Shown here: positions 45,961 through 50,000 of the stretch, one piece after another | How positions within the stretch are numbered: position 1 is the stretch's first letter | Layout of the letters: every line of letters begins with the position of its first letter | From: Symbiodinium natans | Lineage: Eukaryota > Sar > Dinophyceae > Suessiales > Symbiodiniaceae | Reading direction: 5' to 3' | NCBI GenBank assembly: GCA_905221605.1 | Contig: CAJNDS010000692.1 | Coordinates: forward strand, 1 to 50,000 | DNA length: 50,000 nucleotides | Notes under the pieces: generated by a model | Seen by the model: only the letters and a program-made list of their open reading frames with translations | The model's database searches: none | What the model was told of the DNA's origin: nothing | Program-made: the position numbers and the translations under genes

Positions 45961-46506
45961 CAAACCCTAAAACCTAAACCACACCGACAACCATCAGATT
46001 GGGGCGGCTGACTCCCGGCATTTGTCACTCGGAGCGGGAGGGGAGGGGGGATCACTCCGCGAAGAACGCAGGGAGGCACTTTTTCGAGGACAGTAGGCAG
46101 TTTCTTAGGGCCCAGGTTCCCTTCTGACCAAAAAAAGTGTTTAGGGTTTAGGGTTTGGGGTTTGGGGTTTCGGGTTCTTTGGGGATGTTCGGGTTTGGGT
46201 TGAAGCCTGGACCCTAAAGCCTCAACCCTGAAGGGAGCAACGGAAGTGAAGAAGGACGCGGAGAAATGTGCCGCATCGTGAAAGTGTCTCTTGCCGAGCT
46301 GCCAAAGTCCGGGCCCAAAGAAACAATCGGCACCTGGCCGGAAGCTGGGTCAGGTTGACAGATGAGTTCAGGCAGGGCCTTCGGGTTTAGGAGTTTATTG
46401 GGCCCTGAGTTGCTTGTTTTCTCGAGTCTGGGGGTCTATGGGCGGGTGGGCGCTTCTTATCTATCCCTTGGCAGCTGCTCGCGCAGTGAAAGGTAGAGCA
46501 TGAGAT

Positions 46507-46640
46507 GCTGAACCCCCAAACCCCCAAAACCCCCAAAACCCCCAAACCCCGAAAACCCCGAAAACCCCCAAAACCCCCCAAACCCCCAAACCCCCAAAAC
46601 CCCCCAAACCCCCAAACCCCAAAACCCCAAACCCCCAAGT
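46507..46640. repeat. CCCCAAA / CCCCCAAAA variant array
   Basis: Telomere-like heptamers to nonamers in which the T is lost; open as PKTPK-repeat text on the plus strand. Confidence 0.93.
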
Positions 46641-46649
46641 GTTTGGGGT

Positions 46650-46760
46650 TCAGGGGCCCACTTCGGGTTTCGGCAGCAGCAAGGCCCAGGCGTTGGTGGT
46701 CAGGGCCACCGTCTGGTAGGCCCGAAGGAGCTCTGGCAGTGCCTCAGAAGCGAGTACACT
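46650..46760 (-). CDS. candidate terminal exon, unknown product
   Basis: Minus-strand segment after CATTTCAG|AGT ending in TGA at 46650, reading ALPELLRAYQTVALTTNAW, a plausible amphipathic helix. A GT donor (CCCGAA|GTGGGC) before the stop is an alternative. No family recognised. Confidence 0.48.
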   Translation of the reverse strand, partial: SVLASEALPELLRAYQTVALTTNAWALLLPKPEVGP

Positions 46761-47322
46761 CTGAAATGTATAAGGGGTTTAGGGTGTAGGGTTTAGGGTG
46801 TAGCTTACTTGCATTCTAAGAGGGTTCCGTCTAAACACGCCTTTGCTGACCTCAGAACTGCTGCGGCGGACGGATTTGTAAGACGTAATTATGCTGTTTT
46901 TTGGTCGCCTCTTCGCCATGGTTCGCAGCTGCGAAGCAGTGCAATGGCCAAACTTGTCGGACACGTTTCCGATGTGCTATGAGCTCCGGTGCAACGTCAG
47001 TGACGTCGGTGGTTTTGTTTTCTGTAGTGCCAATGATTCGCCCGTACGTTTCCAGTGTGGTAGTAGTGACGTAATGGCTTGTTTAGGTTGTTTATGCAGT
47101 CTCTCGGTACTGCCGTTCGTACCTATTTGTTCAGGCATGCCCTGAATCTCTATGCAAGCCCAAGTACGGAACGTAGTGAAATCCGTGACGTGCTTCTGAC
47201 GATTTGCACCTGGGTTCTTTACCTAGCTCATTCGACTATGTCCACAGTGTTTTAACCCTGCCCGTGTTATTTTCATCAATGGGCTTGCCTTTGCACGGTT
47301 TGCTAAGGCTGCCTCATGATAC

Positions 47323-47415
47323 CTCCCCAACTTGAGACGGTTCATCTGAAAGGAACGAGCGGCCACATCCTCCGTGTCGCCGTGCCCGGCCACCACGACA
47401 TCCACCGTGTTGGAC
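47323..47415 (-). CDS. candidate exon, unknown product
   Basis: Minus-strand 93-bp segment from CCCTAAAG|G to GGGGAG|GTATCA, reading VDVVVAGHGDTEDVAARSFQ and NRLKLG. Borders and reading frame are good; it could belong with 46650-46760. Confidence 0.48.
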
Positions 47416-47532
47416 CTTTAGGGTGTAGGGTTTAGGGTTTAGGGTTGCTTTCATGGAGATTTGGAGCTTTGAAACTTGACTGCCTGGTCCTCTCGCACTC
47501 CATCCTTGCGTCCGAGACCCTCTCATGATGTC

Positions 47533-47667
47533 ATGGCAGAAGCGAGACAAACGACAAAAGCTGGCAAGCAAGAGCTTCCAAAATCAGTTCCACGCCCGAA
47601 GTATACTATGTACGTTCGGTTTACTGAAACTTCTGTCGCTGTGCCGACATGGCCTAAGAGTTTGGAG
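47533..47667 (+). CDS. candidate first exon, unknown product
   Basis: Plus-strand ATG at 47533 followed by 45 open codons (PKSVPRPKYTMYVRFTETSV) and a consensus GTAAGG donor after TTTGGAG. Contrary to the prevailing minus orientation; no family recognised. Confidence 0.35.
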
Positions 47668-48269
47668 GTAAGGGTTTACGGTTTTAGGCTTTTAGGGTTT
47701 AGGATGTAAGGGTTGAAAGTACAAGGTGTTTAGGATGTAAGGGTTTTGCGCCCCATACCCCAATGCTGCGAAACAACACATTTCACAAAAAAACACTCAA
47801 CTCCGACATGTGCTAAGAAAAAGCGTGTAACCTCGTAAAACCCGATAGAAAACACCACAACTGCCAAAAACCATGTAGCGTCAAAGTGTGTTTGGGATCA
47901 TTCCTGTAAGTGGTATAGGGACATCAAGCTTAAGACTTAAGACTCTGCCACCAGCCGTAAAGAGTCGTTTCTCAGCCATGCTGGTCACAGCCGTTTTTCT
48001 GTTTCCGCTCCATCGTATCTGTGTATACAGGTAAAATACGCACCTGCCACAAACACCATGATCACACCGTTCGAGCTTACTGGCACCTCTCACTTTCAAA
48101 GGTAGAGTGCTGGTTGATCCGCAAATCTGCCTCTGAAGTGCCAGACCTGTTCAGCCTTAAAAAAGCTGCCCGCTGGGCATCCACCAAGCTGGACTTGCAA
48201 GATCCGCAATACTAGTAATCATCTCATAAATCATGACAAAGTCATACAATAAGAGTACCATTGGTACTA

Positions 48270-49226
<957 letters not shown>

Positions 49227-49250
49227 TTAACTAGTGGGGAACAATAGCCA

Positions 49251-50000
49251 TTATAGTCCTGGCTGCTTTGGTACATACAAAGTCTGCCGCTGGCATGGCT
49301 TTGTACTCCCATGCTTGGGCAGCGGCACCTTACCTTCCAAACCCAAAGATCTGCAAAAGCCGTTGCAGACGTGCTTCTGAAAGAAGGCTTCTTGCCCTTT
49401 GAGGCCGAGGTCAGAAGGTCCGTATTCGCCTGTGCGGCTGAGCACAGCAGGGTCGGAAAATCCATAGTAGTGTCGCTTTTCACCATCAAGAAGCACTCCA
49501 TCCGGAAAGCCGCGATAGCCCTGAAGGTCACAAACCAAGTGTTCGCCGTCGCTGACAACCCAAGTCCAGTGACTGAAAGCATTCGGCAGCAACCCAACAC
49601 GTGATGACCATCCTGTGTTGGAGTTGAACTTCTCAAACTCGCCATACAGTGGAAGTTCAACCAACATGTTCTCATCCTTGAGAATCTTGGTTTGGCCGGA
49701 CATAGTAAAGTCTTTACAGGTTGACAAGCTTGCCGATGCGAAAGAAGACATGCAAGGGTTGGCCTCCTCTGTTGGGTCGGTGCTCCTTCACGAACTTCTT
49801 AGCATAAGCCTGTGCAAGCTCTTGGGCTGCAACGTCTGCACTCGTAATCCGAAAGCCCTTCTTGTACTGCTTTGGCTTCATGAACTTTAGGACGAGGTTC
49901 TTGCCGACCTCATATCCATAGTAGTCGCCCTCACCAGTGACTTTTGCCATGTAAGCTTCTTTGAAGCTGCCTTCACCCAGCTTGTCTGACCAATTCCACG
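49251..50000 (-). CDS. alpha-kinase, C-terminal part (5' end outside window)
   Basis: Atypical protein kinase of the alpha-kinase family (eEF2 kinase/myosin heavy-chain kinase type), phosphorylating Ser/Thr. Segment 49764-50000 carries the N-lobe (WSDKLGEGSFKEAY, VLKFMKP, ADVAAQELAQAYAKKF) and continues off the right edge. Segment 49251-49711 carries LVELPLYGEFEKFNSNTGW, FSHWTW, the DLQG block, GFSDPA and FFQKHVCNGFC, the last resembling the family's zinc-binding His/Cys/Cys module, and ends in TAA. The two segments are one base out of frame; a 52-base GC-AG intron (49712-49763) restores the frame and removes a TAA. About 230 residues are visible. Substrate and upstream regulatory domain are unknown. 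Confidence 0.9.

Noticed and set aside
49712-49763. CTG TAA with a one-base frame change in the alpha-kinase considered as programmed frameshifting
   Set aside because: A short GC-AG intron explains both the stop and the frame change more simply; kept as a finding for checking.

Overview
The window looks like nuclear DNA of a dinoflagellate, most likely a Symbiodiniaceae-type alga. Four observations point there. TTTAGGG/CCCTAAA repeats, the dinoflagellate and plant telomere unit, are scattered through the whole window rather than sitting at an end. Exons are small and scattered, and many introns start with GC or GA instead of GT while ending in AG followed by G, as reported for Symbiodinium. 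Two ankyrin-repeat gene families that I associate with these algae are present. Finally, every gene I can name lies on the minus strand, which fits the unidirectional gene arrays of dinoflagellates.

Five genes are recognisable, in minus-strand order from right to left. (1) The 3' end of an alpha-kinase runs off the right edge (49251-50000). (2) An ankyrin protein with a ubiquitin-like N-terminus spans 36662-38003. (3) An S-formylglutathione hydrolase (esterase D) can be assembled from 14 exons between 21206 and 30518, with an intact Ser/Asp/His triad. (4) A medium-chain alcohol dehydrogenase of the class III/plant type can be assembled from exons between 13457 and about 19.3 kb, but catalytic-zinc ligands and a coenzyme-loop glycine are replaced. 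(5) A two-exon protein with a SHQW/TIR-like domain and ankyrin repeats spans 7236-10300. In formaldehyde detoxification a class III alcohol dehydrogenase makes S-formylglutathione and the hydrolase finishes it, so (3) and (4) are a suggestive pair; the dehydrogenase copy, however, looks catalytically altered.

Layout: 0-7 kb holds candidate exons of unknown genes, telomere-like arrays and an 11-bp minisatellite. 7.2-10.3 kb is the SHQW-ankyrin gene. 10.3-13.4 kb is mostly repeat-rich spacer. 13.4-19.5 kb is the dehydrogenase. 21.2-30.5 kb is the hydrolase. 31-36 kb is repeat-rich with exon candidates, including a possible PH-like fragment near 35 kb. 36.6-38 kb is the second ankyrin gene. 39.4-40.8 kb is an unidentified minus-strand gene whose intron carries a 400-bp GA-rich array. 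41-48 kb has scattered exon candidates. 48.25-49.23 kb is an almost pure ACT-type triplet array just downstream of the alpha-kinase.

Exon borders were derived by hand from protein-family resemblance, reading-frame phase and splice consensus, without transcript data. Because the DNA is GC-rich, antisense and shifted frames of real exons often look protein-like. Exons without family support are therefore given modest confidence, and long open frames inside introns of the recognised genes are listed as rejected.
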